Of a DNA stretch of 64,000 bases, positions 12,171-25,869 are shown one piece after another. Every line of letters starts with the position of its first letter. The stretch's first letter is position 1. Location: contig JAJKFJ010022083.1 in NCBI GenBank assembly GCA_027382625.1, forward strand, positions 1 to 64,000. Reading direction: 5' to 3'. The DNA is from Tetmemena sp. SeJ-2015. Lineage: Eukaryota > Ciliophora > Spirotrichea > Sporadotrichida > Oxytrichidae. A model generated the notes under the pieces. That model did no database searches, was not told where the DNA came from, and saw only the letters and a list, made by a program, of their open reading frames with translations. The translations under genes were made by a program, and so were the position numbers.

Positions 12171-12297
12171 TTTGAACTAAATAAGATTGGTCTTATTACT
12201 CTATCTGTGTCTAATTTTAATTTAGCTAACTATTTCACGTTTAAGCCTTTTTAAAAATATGAGATAAAAAGAAGCAGTGAATTTTTGTTGTTTACAT

Positions 12298-12880
12298 TAT
12301 ACTAGAGAATTTAAAGGAAAACCTTTTTGAAATACAACTCATTCTTGCTAGATTCCATTAAGAATAGTGAAATAAATTACATAATTATAGTTAATAATTT
12401 AAACAATGACTCGCAACAAAAAAACGCAAAAATTTGAAGTTGGCACGGGAGCTTGACCCAGCCGGTCTGACCACGACGACACCTCCAAGCTCAGCGGCAC
12501 CCAGTCAGCCTTTGACACCATTCTCTAAGCAACTGACGCCTTGATCCTCTCACACAGACCTAGAGTGAGGTCTCTCGGGTTTGCAGAGATGAGAGCTAAA
12601 GATGGTCGAGGAAGACATGAGCTCCAGCTCCTCCGTCAGCTGCTTAGAGAATGGTGTCAAAGGCTGACTGAGTGCCGCTGAGCTTGGAGGTGTCGTCGTG
12701 GTCAGACCGGCTGGGTCAAGCTCCCGTGCCAACTTCAAATTTTTGCGTTTTTTTGTTGACAAGGGAGTCATTGTTTAAATTATTAACTATAATTATGTAA
12801 TTTATTTCACTATTCTTAATGGAATCTAGCAAGTATGAGTTGTATTTCAAAAAGGTTTTCCTTTAAATTCTCTAGTATAA
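12298..12880. mobile_element. Foldback element A (STGAR-frame family)
   Basis: About 195-bp arms (12298-12492 and 12687-12880) are near-identical inverted copies. The outer end TTATACTAGAGAATTTAAAG matches the end of the element ending at 20006 and resembles the element at 38361. The inner arm holds a GC-rich block, GGCACGGGAGCTTGACCCAG, shared with the foldbacks at 19.6, 38.5 and 46.3 kb. Confidence 0.7.
12550..12771 (-). CDS. Foldback A small reading frame
   Basis: A complete ATG-to-TGA frame of 73 codons running inward from the right arm, with a basic start (TKKRKNLKLARELDPAGL) and a Thr/Pro/Ser-rich middle. In the frame homologous to the STGAR frames of the 38.5 and 46.3 kb elements, both arms carry TGA where those have CGA (Arg), so that frame looks inactivated here. 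The plus strand also has a TGA-free stretch, 12457-12677, with SKLSGTQSAFDTILQATDAL. Which frame is used is unclear. Confidence 0.35.
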   Translation of the reverse strand: MTPLSTKKRKNLKLARELDPAGLTTTTPPSSAALSQPLTPFSKQLTEELELMSSSTIFSSHLCKPERPHSRSV

Positions 12881-13243
12881 TGGAATTTATTTTGTAAATT
12901 GAGAGTAATACCCATTACCATCTCAAAGACTATTTTTATAATTATTTTGAGATATTATTTTGTATCCTCTCTACTAACAGGCTACTAAAATATATATCAA
13001 ACCCATTGATAATACTCTTTATATTTTATTAAAATATAATTTAAATTTAAAATCATATCATTTTTAATTAACTACTATGGAAAGGCTAGTTCTGATTTTA
13101 ATTTATAATATTTTACTTTTATTTTAAATAAAATTAAATTTAGATAATTTAATCATCATTTAATATGAAAATGAAAATATCATTAATTTATATGTTTGAT
13201 AATATAATTATAGAATGGTGATATTTATTATGTAAATATCTAA

Positions 13244-13880
13244 TATAATTTTCGTCAAAATTATGAAATAAGAAAGTTAAAATCAATGACTCAGGCTTGA
13301 CTTAAGAAAGGAAATTTTCGCCTTTTTATTCAATGCCTCTGTCATTTTACATATCACCAAGTTGTGTCAATTAGCTGGTTGCGTAAATATTGGTCAGCCC
13401 TGAAGCCTTGCAATAACTGTACTACTTCCCAAGCCGTAACCCGTTCCCTATGATAAAGACTTCCCTGTGATGGAATTATGGGACTCTAGCAAGTAGTAAT
13501 AGTTGCCGCAGAAATCCTCAAAGGAACTCAGCGGGATTGTAAGCTGCGAAGATTTGCATGTGAGGCCCGACCATTGATGTATGCACTACCCATGCTACTT
13601 AATGGTGATAACTTAACACCTAGGAGTCAATTTGGTAAGATAACAACGCTGAATTCGAGGTTCTATTGCGCACAGCTAGCAGATTCAAAAGTACTCAGAG
13701 GATTAGCGGGAGGGGGGGGCAAAAGTCATGTTCCACAGAGATTTCGCCCTACCCAAATGAGAGCGGTTCGTCATTACTGACTAACTGACTTCATGGGGAC
13801 ACGTGTTTATTTGGCGCAGCTACATCTGCTATGATCGTATTTTATATATGCCTTTAGGGCTTACTCTTTTATTCAGATTA
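13244..13880 (+). repeat. Left terminal inverted repeat of Element 2
   Basis: Pairs with 20041-20660. One stretch near 13540-13610 has diverged by small indels. Confidence 0.75.
13404..13780 (+). pseudogene. Left-arm copy of the Element 2 terminal-repeat protein, frame-broken
   Basis: The frame from 13404 runs to a TGA at 13575-13577 (PKPQPVPYDKDFPVMELWDS), and the rest of the protein resumes in another frame to about 13780 (LNGDNLTPRSQFGKITTLNS). The intact counterpart is the minus-strand frame at 20500-20135. The break lies in the diverged stretch of the repeat. Confidence 0.5.
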
Positions 13881-14753
13881 TATGTTTAATCATATCCTTC
13901 CTAAAGCCTAATTATTACTATTTTAGTGATAACTTAATTTTTTCGCAATTTTAATAGGTATACCAGGTCAGGGAAAAAACTAAAACTTTAATAATTACTG
14001 GAGAATAACAAAATAGACAAATATGGTCTCATTAAGAGTTAATTATCTATCTTATAGGTTATGCTTTACAAATCTTATATAACTCGGATTATAGGGGATT
14101 ATTTTACAGAGACTAAAAAATAGATCTAAATTTTTAACTAAATTCAATCAGTATTTTAAACCATTTTGTAAAAGCTAATAGAAAAATCTGTAAAAGCTCT
14201 TCTATTTTAACAAAAGGAATAGTTTTTATAATTTAGCTCAGAATGAATATACTTACTATTTATTATATATTAATCACCTTAAAAGAATGCTAATTTTCAA
14301 TATAAATCTAAAGCAGACATTAATATTTTTATGCTAATATTTATAAAAATTTATAATTAAATTGGATTATTAAAAATATTTAATATTCTGGTGAAATTCA
14401 ATACTAAAGGTCTTAAATGGTAATAAATATTGCTCTTAATGGTTTAGACTTATAATACAACTCTTATAATTAATTTAGAAAAATAATTTAATAATATGTG
14501 AGATAAAGAAGTGTTAATGAATTTAAAATGATAAAAAATACATCACAAAATACAAGACAAATATTAGTGATATTCGTTCAAATTGATAAGTTTTTTATTT
14601 CATGATATCATGTTTTTTAATACTTTTATTTCATAATAGTTTGATTCTATTTCATAAAATTTTATCTTCATATTTTCAGATGAGTTTGCTAAATTAAAGT
14701 TGATTATTATGCGAATTTCGAGAGCAAACTATAAATCTGTTCCTTAGGTTTTC

Positions 14754-15398
14754 TCAATTAAAGTAAAAAGATTGGTCTATTAATCGCTTCCAATTATTAA
14801 ATAAATCAATTTTAGCTTATAATTAATAATTTTCTAAGATTGTGATAAAAATAAGTTAAAATAATTAAGATTAAAATTAAAAGGGATCTAATCTAAAAAT
14901 CAGAATTGAGGGATTCAATAAGCTCTTTAGAGTGATTGAGAAATTGAAGTAGTTTGGCTCAATCAGAAGAATCTGGATAAGGAAGAATCTAAACTCTTTG
15001 CTGCATTTCTCCACAGGAAAATTTTGTAGATTCCTCTTGATCTTGACAAGACTTCTCCTCCCACTTCTTGGTGACGTTGTCTTCATGATCATAACGTTAG
15101 CCATCTCACGCTTCGTTTAGTAAGATTATATATAACTTCTTTATATCATAATAGTAGTGTGGTAGAAAGCTTCTCCTGGTTCATCGTGCATTCTATGTCG
15201 AGGTGTGACTCCAATATACTAAAGAGAAATAAGTGAAGTGAATCGTGGGTTATAACAATAATTATTTATCTTTAAGCAAGAGGTTAGAGTCTATGAAAAT
15301 GCTTTCAGGTTTGAGATGAAAAGTAGGGTATGATATATTTTGATTATTAAATAGGAAAATATTAGGTTTTAATTAATATTAGACACTCCATTGGTTAA
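14754..15398 (-). CDS. Element 2 interior gene, segment c (214 codons)
   Basis: TGA-free from 15398 to the TGA at 14756-14754. The best part runs from about 15260 to 14890 and reads GVTPRHRMHDEPGEAFYHTT, then MIMKTTSPRSGRRSLVKIKR, then FPVEKCSKEFRFFLIQ. It follows segment b on the same strand with a short gap. The flanking 15.24-15.60 kb DNA is repeated at 28.75-29.11 kb. No known domain was recognised. Confidence 0.45.
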
Positions 15399-15455
15399 TC
15401 ACTGATCTCTAGCGGGAAATCCAATTAAACATTAGGGTTTTAATTATATCTCTGA

Positions 15456-16193
15456 TCATTATATTAAACACCAATCAATATTAGAATTAATCTGTATAGG
15501 CCAATCACTGATCTCTATTTAATATAGTCTCAATGACATCTCTAATTAAGAATTGGGCTTTCTTCTTATTCTTATAACCCAAGATTCACTTCTCTTATAT
15601 CTCTTTAGCTTCAGTAGTTTAGTCTAAAGTTAAGTTTCTTGAGTAGCTTGAGTTTAGAAATCTGTATATCATGCTTTCCTGCTGCTTGTAAAAGAATTTA
15701 TTCTCTCTTGACCTTCCTTTCTTTCTCTTGCATCATTCTGCATAAGCGAAATAAGGAGCATTTAATGTACGTTATAATTAGAAGAATTCTTAATTGCGTA
15801 AGATAGATTCTTTAGGTTCTTATTACGTTGCTCAACCAAATGCTCTAAATGCTAAAAATTATTTCTGAAAGATACTATTCTTCGTCTTTCTTGGACAATT
15901 AGATAGGTTACTTACAGATAATTCATCACTGAGGATTTAACGAGCTTTATCATCAGTCTCCTCATGCCCTCTTATGCAATACCATGCTGAAAGTGATTAG
16001 CTAAAAGAGGTGCCTCATCTATTTTTGAAGCTTCTTTTTTTGGGTTCTTTCGATTTCCTTATTTTTTTATACCGATTCTCAATGAAGTGGATGAGTCAGT
16101 TTGATCTAATTCTTATTGTTATTTAATATATAGGCTCAAGATTCCTTAGACTATTATCAATTTTGTCTCAATATTCTAGAAAAGAGCACTAAG
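15456..16193 (-). CDS. Element 2 interior gene, segment b (one in-frame TGA)
   Basis: The minus frame is open from 16193 to a TGA at 15671-15669 (174 codons), then continues in the same frame to 15456 (70 codons). Highly charged and probably coiled-coil: KQGNRKNPKKEASKIDEAPL, HLVEQRNKNLKNLSYAIKN, NDARERKEGQERINSF. After the TGA it continues as LLKLKRYKRSESWVIRI, so the TGA interrupts a natural-looking protein. Probably one gene with segments a and c. Function unknown. Confidence 0.5.
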
Positions 16194-16290
16194 TCATCAC
16201 CTCCAGTATTGTCACTTTGTTTTATGAAGTCACTTGTCCTATTATGATCTTAGGAAACAAACCTCTTCAAGAAAATATAACTTGGAAAAA
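16157..16290 (-). CDS. Element 2 interior gene, segment a
   Basis: The minus strand reads FLKRFVSQDHNRTSDFIKQS and NTGGDDLVLFSRIL before a TGA at 16159-16157. It overlaps the start of segment b in another frame, which implies a frame change (a small removed segment or an indel) near 16180. Upstream the sequence runs into the unreliable homopolymer block. Confidence 0.4.
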
Positions 16291-16339
16291 GGAGAGAATA
16301 ATTCTATTAAAGGTGATAATTGAATTAAAAATAAAATAA

Positions 16340-17520
<1,181 letters not shown>

Positions 17521-17918
17521 AATTTTTGTTTTATTTTGTTATGAGAGTGCTCAGTCCAGCACCAGCTAATTAAGCCTCTGTTTGATTGAAGTTATCTTGC
17601 ATTAATGGTGCACTCAGAACTAATAAAAATTGATAATATAACTTAAGTAAGCTTTAAATTATGATAACTTTGTGAAAAGTAGCATTTATTGAGCTATTAA
17701 ATAGTAAATTAAATTTTAATATAACTTTCTTCTAATATGAAAAATTTATCTTTACTCTATTTAATTGATAAATACTAAAAATATTAAGCTACTTTGGGCT
17801 TTTAATTATTATTTTAAACTAAAATTTATATTTAAAAATATCTCTGTATACTCCAGGTTGGTATTTAATTTCGGTCACTGCAGATACTTCATCTATTTTT
17901 ATTAATTTTTATTAATAT

Positions 17919-18415
17919 AGGTAAAATACGAATAGTTGATTGCTGATTTTAAAATACAGAAAAACAACGAACATTAATTACAAGTCAGAGTTTAATTAAT
18001 TCAGTACAAAAATTAAAATGAAAATTTAATGGAAAACCCGTGGAAGAAAAATACTCATGACATCGGATTCATACTATAAAATGCATTACCAAATTCTAGA
18101 AATCATAGACTTGAAATCCTATTAGCTTAAAATGATTCCATTGATGAAGAGGGGGAATTACTGTATAATTCGCACATTTCCACCAATAAGATAAAAGTAT
18201 TAGTAATCCTAATGTAGATATGCGATCAGTTAAACCCTTTTTAAAAACAACTGATTCCTTCATAATGAAGTTAAAAGTACATGATTTTCCAAAAATAAAC
18301 TTTCTCAAAATATAGAGTTCACAAAGGATTTAGACTTGTAATTTAGATTCTTGCACTTTTTGGTCGTTGTATTTATGAATTTTAAAATCAGCAATCAACT
18401 ATTCGTATTTTACCT
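17919..18415. mobile_element. MITE with about 40-bp inverted ends, copy 1
   Basis: The left end AGGTAAAATACGAATAGTTG (17919) pairs with the right end CAACTATTCGTATTTTACCT (ending 18415). The 497-bp unit is flanked by TA-rich bases, consistent with TA-targeted insertion. A related unit lies at 30.59-30.95 kb. No supported gene inside. Confidence 0.65.
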
Positions 18416-19559
18416 ATATTTTAAATTTATATAATATTTTCTTTGAAGATAAACTTTTGATTTTTATTTAAAAATTCTTATATTTCAAAAAGCTTAAGGA
18501 GTTATTAAGATTTTTAAAATTGATTAAAAAAATAGAATTCGGAAACCTATTAACATTTAAATGTCTTTTTCTCTATATAAACTGGAAAAATAATACTCTT
18601 GTTGATAATGCACCTATTTATATAATGGCACAATAGATTAATGCATTTAGTAATAAGACGGAAATAAAAAATGATAAAATACGGATTTGATTGAATCTAG
18701 ATTATTAATTTGTTTGCCCAATTTATATTACTTCCTGATAATAAGTAATTAATTTACTCATCAGTAGTATCAACAACAAAAAGAGCAAAGCACATAATAT
18801 TTTTTCTTAAGCCAGACAAAAAACTACATTTTTAGATAAGTGAAAAGGGATTTAAGTTAAATGGATGGCTGAACGAGAGAATTAATCGTACTCAATTACT
18901 AATAAAGTCCATAAATTATATATTCCTTTGGCATGTATCATCAAAATGTAACAAAAAATTTTATCAAAGTTACTCAATATGTTTAAAAATAATATCATAA
19001 TCAATCATATTATATTAAATTAAAAAAATTATCTAGCATTATCTTTAACTACACTACTCGAGTTAGAGGTCCCTGGGGTTTATATGATACTTTTACATCC
19101 AATTTTTTAATTTAAAACAATTATATATAAAATGTATCAAATTATTTTTAAATTATAATTATTATAACAGTTGTATTTATTTTCAGACTTAAATCATTTT
19201 TATTGAATATTTTGTTAATTTAAAATTATTCAATAATTAAAATTTCAATAAATATAATTTAATAAATAAATAAAATTTTAAAATAAATTTTTAAAAAAAA
19301 AAATTTTTTTGCAAGTTCTTTTAATTTTTAAATTTTTTTATATAAAAATTTTTTTTTTCCTAAATTTAAAATTTTTTAAAAAAAATAAATGTAAAAAAAA
19401 AAATGGAGAAAGCTCTTTTTTCTTTAGAACTAATATTCCCTTTTGGGTTAAACTTTGTTAACGTTAAATTATTAAATTTTTTTTAAAGAAAGATCATAAT
19501 TAATAAAAAAAGTTCTTTAAAGCCGCCTTGGTTATAATAAACTTCATATTAAAAAAATT

Positions 19560-20006
19560 AATTTTACAGAGTTGGCACGTGAGGTCGACCCAGCCATTCC
19601 GGCCACTATGCCATTAACTGCCATTAATGCACTCAGGCAGACACTAGGACCTACCTCCACCATGCTGACGGGGTAAATATCGATTCGGACTCCCTCTAGC
19701 ATTTTTAGATCTAACACTCGGTCTGTGCACATCCAAGGTCTGTAAGAAGTTCGAGCCGTCAGCATGGTGGAGGTTGGGCTCAGTGTCTTGCTGAGTGAAA
19801 GTGTGAAGGCTATTGGCGTAGTGGCCAAAATAGCTGGCTCTACCTCTCATGCCAACTCTGTATAATTTCATTTTTTAAGATATGGTGATTAATATAGAGT
19901 GAGGAAGATATTATTTATATTTAAGCTATGAACTAGAATAAAGAAGAAATATGATGAGAAAGGGATTGCATTTGAAAAATGTTTTCTTTTATATTCTCTA
20001 GTATAA
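19560..20006. mobile_element. Foldback element B (STGAR-frame family), nested in Element 2
   Basis: GAGTTGGCACGTGAGGTCGA (19570) pairs with the reverse arm near 19830-19866. The right end TTCTCTAGTATAATT equals the end of foldback A. The left end is lost in low-complexity DNA. The nesting shows insertion after Element 2. Confidence 0.55.
19644..19871 (-). CDS. Foldback B reading frame
   Basis: An ATG at 19871 opens MKLYRVGMRGRASYFGHYAN, aligned with the STGAR block of the sister elements, followed by a His/Asn-rich region and a Gly-rich HGGGRS. The TAG at the end of the standard frame would be read as Gln, extending the frame further left into the other arm. The plus strand is also open here. 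Function unknown. Confidence 0.35.
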   Translation of the reverse strand: MKLYRVGMRGRASYFGHYANSLHTFTQQDTEPNLHHADGSNFLQTLDVHRPSVRSKNARGSPNRYLPRQHGGGRS

Positions 20007-20134
20007 TTAAATAAGAAGATAATATTTCTATCATTAAGGAATTAATCTGAATAAAAGAGTAAGTCCTAAAGGCATATATAAAATACGATCATAGCAGAAG
20101 TAGCTGCGCCAAATAAACACGTGTCCCCATGAAG

Positions 20135-20500
20135 TCAGTTAGTCAGTAATGACGAACCGCTCTCATTTGGGTGGGCGATAATCTCTGTGGAACATGACTT
20201 TTGCCCCCCCCCTCCCGCTAATCCTCTGATTACTTTTGAATCTGCTAGCTGTGCGCAATAGAAGCTCGAATTCAGCGTTGTTATCTTACCAAATTGACTC
20301 CTAGGTGTTAAGTTATCACCATTAAGTAGATGGGTGCGAGTACTAATGCAACATACTCTTACACCTATCCTGCTGAGCTCCTTTGAGGATTTCTGCGGCA
20401 ACTATTACTACTTGCTAGAGTCCCATAATTCCATCACAGGGAAGTCGTTATCATAGGGCACGGGTTGCGGCTTGGGACGTAGTACAGTTATTGCAAGGCT
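20135..20500 (-). CDS. Element 2 terminal-repeat protein, intact copy (121 codons)
   Basis: The minus frame is TGA-free from 20500 to the TGA at 20137-20135. It reads VLRPKPQPVPYDNDFPVMEL, then SSKQQQLPQKSSKELSR, then LTPRSQFGKITTLNSSFYCA and a Gly-rich RGLAGGGG. The left arm encodes the same protein broken by indels. Being encoded inside a terminal repeat is unusual. There is no known family match by eye. Confidence 0.45.
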
Positions 20501-20660
20501 TCAGAGCTGACCAATATTTACGCAACCAGCTAATTGACACAACTTGGTGATATGTAAAATGACAGAGGCATTGAATAAAAAGGCGAAAATTTCCTTTCTT
20601 AAGTCAAGCCTGAGTCATTGATTTTAACTTTCTAATTTCATAATTTTGACGAAAATTATA

Positions 20661-22214
20661 AAATCTGATTATCATCAAACTTATAAAAAGAAAGTATAAC
20701 TACAATTAATTTTCCCATTATATATTTTAATAGTACGGATCTAGTTTTAAAATAAAATGAGAGGAGGTAAATTCTTCTTTATTTATTTTCATGACAATTT
20801 GTATTTTTTATTCTGTAATCTCGAGTTCTTTTACAAAATTGCAAGAATTAAAATCTCAAAGGATTGATATCATTTTAATTATTAAAATGATGATTTAGAT
20901 TTGAATTTTAAAATATCAAAATCTATTTTTTATAATTTAAATATAATTTGTTAAATTATCTCTATAAAAATTGATTAAATACCCTTATTTTATAGAAAAT
21001 AATTACTCTACTTAATTTCTGAAAACTGAGAATTAAAAGGAGAATTATTTATGCTTTTTTGGAATATTATTAATATTGAATTTAATCTAGTTAAAGATGA
21101 GTTTCTATTTGAGAAAAGGTGAGATATGAGTTAATCTCATTATACCACTCTTCCCAAGAGACTTGTACTTTAATACCAGGAGGTTTAGCTCACTAAGAAG
21201 AAATTTAAAAAAATTTAAAATTAAAGTAAACATTTTATTTGCTTGTCCTATATATTTCTGGAGTTAGTTTTTTTCTTCTTAATAAAATATAAATTGAATT
21301 TTGTGTTCTATTATCTTTTAAGAATGATAATTCTAATTTATTGTTATAAATGTTGTGTATAAATTAAATTACTTTATCATTTGTTTAATATAAACATTAA
21401 ATAAAATTTCATTGATATATTTTCAAGTTGTTAATATCTAAGCTAAATAGATTTATATCTTAGAGCATTGCTAAAGCATTATTATGGGAGAGAACCTGAT
21501 AATTTTATATATAATCAATTCCTTTCAAATGTATATGATATTATTTCTGAGCAATTTTAAGCTAGGGAAACAAAAATATTAAGATATTAAAATTTAAATA
21601 GAGCATATTAATTTAATAATTATAATTATTAAATTAAAAAATACATATTACCAGAACTATTTCTCGTTTGATTTTATTTTGATGAGTCCTTATTTTCAAC
21701 TAACAAATCAGACTTCTAAATATATTTAAATTTCTAAATTGATTATTTAATTCAAAAATCCATAAAATAATCGCATTATTATCTTATATATAATATTTTT
21801 ATTGAAGTAATGATAAAATATATAAATGTAATAAGATTTAATGATAAATGCTTTTACAAATTATTATATTTATTTGAGTTTAATAGAATAAATTTTATTA
21901 ATTATTTTTATTTAAGAGAAAGAATTTTATTGTGAAATATCTTCATTTAAAAATGGAGATATAGATCCTTCTTAGAGCTAATTTTATTTATTTAATCTCC
22001 TTTTATCTATTTCTATTTTTTTCTACCTTGATAAGGCATTTTTATAGCATAAATTTGACTAAAATGTTAATAATTTCTGAAGGATTCTCATAAATTTATT
22101 ACAATTTTTATTGCTTTATTTCTAAACTTTTTATCATCAAAATTTTTATAGATAATTAAATTTAATTTCCAGAAGAAGATTGAGTTGCTTATGGAGCTGA
22201 CTCAAACTCAATGA
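20661..22214. other. AT-rich stretch, little supported
   Basis: A weak minus-strand coding-like patch near 21200-21090 (LLVLKYKSLGKSGIMRL) is the only signal. The rest shows nothing. Confidence 0.35.
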
Positions 22215-22355
22215 AGGAAAACAAAAGGAATTAAAAAAAAGAGTGGTAGCAGCAGACGTCCCACCGACTACGGCGATTACAGTGCTACTAGGGCATTCCA
22301 AGACAAATCGAACCTAGTTGAGGATGACTAGAAACTGACAGCTGCTACCCTATGA
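22215..22355 (+). CDS. Short coding segment
   Basis: TGA-free for 46 codons and much richer in G+C than its surroundings. It reads KKKSGSSRRPTDYGDYSATR then AFQDKSNLVEDDQKLTAATL. Probably one retained segment of a gene with other parts elsewhere. No domain recognised. Confidence 0.4.
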
Positions 22356-23889
22356 CTACCGCTATGAGGCACTCCTAAAATCAGACATCGGAAGCAGAAT
22401 GTTGGAACTTTATATTTCTTTTTTTTTATACTCAATTCAAGTTCAAGTTTAAATTTTTATTGATTATATTCTTAATGAATAATATATTTATTTATAAGCA
22501 AAGTTAAAGATAGTTATTAAATAAATTATTAATAATAAATTATATTTGTATAGGATAATTGCTACAATAAAATATAAAATATTTCTACATTCAAACCTAT
22601 TTAATTTTAAAGTTATATAATTTTAAGTGAGGAAAGTATTATAAAAGAATTTATAAAAGGCTTTATTTTAAACTAATGGAAACTTAATGCCAAAAATAAA
22701 ATTAAGTATTAAGTTTATTAAGATTTTGTAGAGTAGAAAAACAGCATTTATAGAACTTAAATCTAAATCCGTTTTCTAATTTCAATCAATAAAATATATA
22801 AACTCTATCTAAAGCTTTATTTTAGATAAAATTAAATTATGCATGCTTACTCTTTACTTTAATCTGGGATGAAATATTGTTTTTCTATTATATTTATAAA
22901 TAATATAAAATAAAAATTGAGTTAGTATCCAATTAGATAGTTAAATCTAAGACAGTTAAATGAGACTAAAGCCAATTAGATTAGGAGGTCATTCGGCTTT
23001 GTCTAGCCAGTAAAATTGCCGATTATTCGACTTAGTTAAATAGTGCGTAGGTTATATAAATAAGAAGTATGGGCTATGGAGGCTCTGAACCCAAAAAGGG
23101 AAAAGGGAATATTTCCAAATCACGGGGTTTAAAAAAAAATTTAAATAAAAAAAACCCCCCCCAAAAACTGCTGGTTTAAAAATTAAATAATAGTCTTAAA
23201 AAATTATGCAATTTAATGGTGATAAACTAACGAATTGGAACACAGATTAGTTACAAATCAAACTCAAAGAAATTTATAAAAACCCTCGCAACCAGATATT
23301 TATGTTTTTATAAATACTCAGAAGCTTAGACCTGGCCCTTAGAATTTTTAAAAGCGGGGGTGTCACTCGCTAAATTCAAAGCTTCACGATTAAATCATCA
23401 CACATTTTGGCTTTTTAATTTACTTTAAATAAATATCAAATATTTTTAATATGCATGTCTCTTTATAAATATTTGTTCTATTTATTTAGGGTTTGATTGG
23501 TGCCTCATGCTTAATATATTTTTAACAAAAATAAATATTAGAAGATTTTCTTTAATAACAATCATTTAATAAATTAGATATTATTTAAGAATTAAATTCA
23601 AATATATTTGGTAGTAATTATTATAAGACGAATATGAATATATGTGAGAGAGAAAAAAAGAAGCAAATAAAGATTTTAGTTCTCAAGCAAAACGCTGTTT
23701 ATTAAATGTACAATAGTTTTAAAGAATTATATTAATGCATTTAAAGAGGCAGTGAACTAGTAGTAATTGAGTAGCCGGTTTTAACCTTCCCCCACCCTTG
23801 GGGGAAAGGTTTTTGTTTCCGCGGGTTGAGCCCCCCCCGCCTGTTAATTGGCCCCTTCTAGGGTTTTTTTAAATTTGGGCTTTAATTTG
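22356..23889. other. AT-rich stretch with two stuttered patches
   Basis: Patches near 23090-23170 and 23780-23880 have C7-C8 and G-run stutter like the other unreliable blocks. No gene supported. Confidence 0.4.
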
Positions 23890-24095
23890 ACTAAGTGCTT
23901 GATGTTGTTCAAAAGTAAGCAAATGCAGGTATACTTTTGTAACTATTTGAGCTTCCCAGAAAAGTTGAGTCTCAGTTGATTTGTAGTGATGCCTTAGTAA
24001 TACTCAACGCTTGCTTTATCTGCTACTAATTCAAGATTTAGTATCTGAAGTTTATTTTGTAAATTTTTTGGTATTAGTAGTTGTTGTAGCTTACT
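23890..24095 (-). pseudogene. Ubiquitin-like remnant, copy 2
   Basis: The minus strand reads NQLRLNFSGKLKQLQKY then CLLLNNIKH, colinear with copy 1 at 5.8 kb (QQRLIFAGKLKELQKY, LLNNIKNN). The Ile-Phe-Ala of the ubiquitin core has changed to Asn-Phe-Ser, and there are frame problems upstream, so this copy is degraded. A TATGGG-family end begins 100 bp to its right. Confidence 0.45.
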
Positions 24096-24198
24096 TTTAA
24101 ATAAAGAGCTAAATTATTTAAAAAGTAATATATTTATGAATCACAAAGCAAGGAGTCTAAATCTTATTAAAGCAAAGAAAATCATGAATCCTTATTAA

Positions 24199-24530
24199 TA
24201 TGGGATGAATAGGAATAGATTATCGATGGATTTTTAAAAAATAAATTAATAAAAACTCTTATTCATTTAGTAATTATTGCTTTCCTAAATCTGATTCGTT
24301 TTTACAATTAGTTATATTTCAATCGCAAAATTGAGGTTATTAATCTATTTAATTTTTCCCATAATCACTACCTACCGTCACCTCGGCTTACTTATTATCT
24401 ACCGCCTAATTTACAACTGATCGTTATTAGCGAGAAGTGAATGATACATTTAGAGTAGATTTATCTAAGATTTTATTATCTCTATTAGCTGAATTCGGTA
24501 TTATTGTTAATTCCGGTAATTATTTAAATT
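24199..24530 (+). mobile_element. TATGGGATGAATA-family repeat, one end
   Basis: Starts TATGGGATGAATAGGAATAG and continues about 330 bp with similarity to 31350-31680 and to the reverse complement of 48790-49110, including a shared ACCT(C)GGCT...TTATTAT word. No partner end was found. Confidence 0.45.
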
Positions 24531-24589
24531 TTTGAATTTTGCAAGATTCGAACCCCCGATCACTTATTTTATTTCCAGTTATTAAATTT

Positions 24590-25189
24590 AAAAATAGTAA
24601 AATTAAATTTAAAAAATTAAATTAAAATTTTAAAAAAAGGGAATTTTAAAATGGATTTTAAGGGTTTTAAATTTAATAATTATTAACATTCGATTAACAT
24701 AAAATTTAAGTTTTTAAATTTAAATTTTTGGGGTGCTATTTAAAATTATAACAAAAATTTAATAAGATATTTGGTAATGGTTTTGGGTAAATTTATTTCG
24801 CTTAAGAGGTCCCTCAAAGATTTTAAAAGAAATATTTTAAATTTTTGATGCATAAACAAGCTGAGATGGGGTAATTTGATTTTAAAAATTCCCATTTATT
24901 TTTTTACAAATTTCAAATTTTAAATTTAATTAAAATGGGATTGGTTAAAATAAAAAAATGGAGAGTTGAATTTCTGCAGTTGAAATTCATCCTTATTTTT
25001 TAGTTTGTTGGGGATGCTTATAAAAAAAATTAATATGATTTTTTTTTTAATCTTTTTTAAGCCCCTCTAGTTTTGAGATATGTCGCACAGCACTCCTCAT
25101 CATCCTCAAAAAAAATATTTCTTTAAAGTGTCGCTATACTCTTGATTAGCCTCCTCACATAATTTACAAGGAAAAAAAGTTTTTGATTT
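24590..25189. other. Low-complexity, probably unreliable stretch
   Basis: Repeated AAATTTAAATTTT words without codon structure. No feature supported. The adjoining open frame 25190-25492 has no protein character beyond A/T-rich codons. Confidence 0.4.
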
Positions 25190-25869
25190 TTGCTGAACAA
25201 AGGGTTTAATTTAAAAATTTCCCTGTATCATTTTTTTCCCTTTTTAAAATTTAATTTTTTTTTTTTAAAAATTCTCCAAAGAAAAAATTTATTTAGTTTT
25301 CAAAACATATTAATCTCTTTTAATTTAAAGAAAAAATATGAAATTGATCTTATGTTAATTTTTGAAATGATAAGAAAGCTTTTATTATTTTATAATGATT
25401 TATTATTGGATAAGCCTCTTATAAATATAATAAAAAATTACAAAAAAGAAATAACTGATGATAGCATTATTAAAGATTCTCTTTTTTGTTAGTTGTAATA
25501 CCATTTGATTTTAAGCAGTTTATAACTCAAATAAGTTGCTTCTTCATCAGATTTTTAGGTTGCATCCACTTCTTTAACTCTTTTTTTAAAAGCTATTTTT
25601 GATTAAATGTATTTTTAAAATCAGCGTTTATAATAAACATTAAAATAAATTTGACTATTCAGATCAATATTCAAACCTCGATATTATAGCTAAGAATTTA
25701 ATAAAAAAAATAATTAATAAAAATATTAAATTAAATTGGGTTAATCTATTGAAGGATGTTTAATTTAAATAATAATTACACAATTGCATAAAATCTTATA
25801 ATTTTTTATTATCGTAACTTTTATGTTAGAGCGATAAATAAAGAGTTTGAAACGATGAAAGTTACCAGA

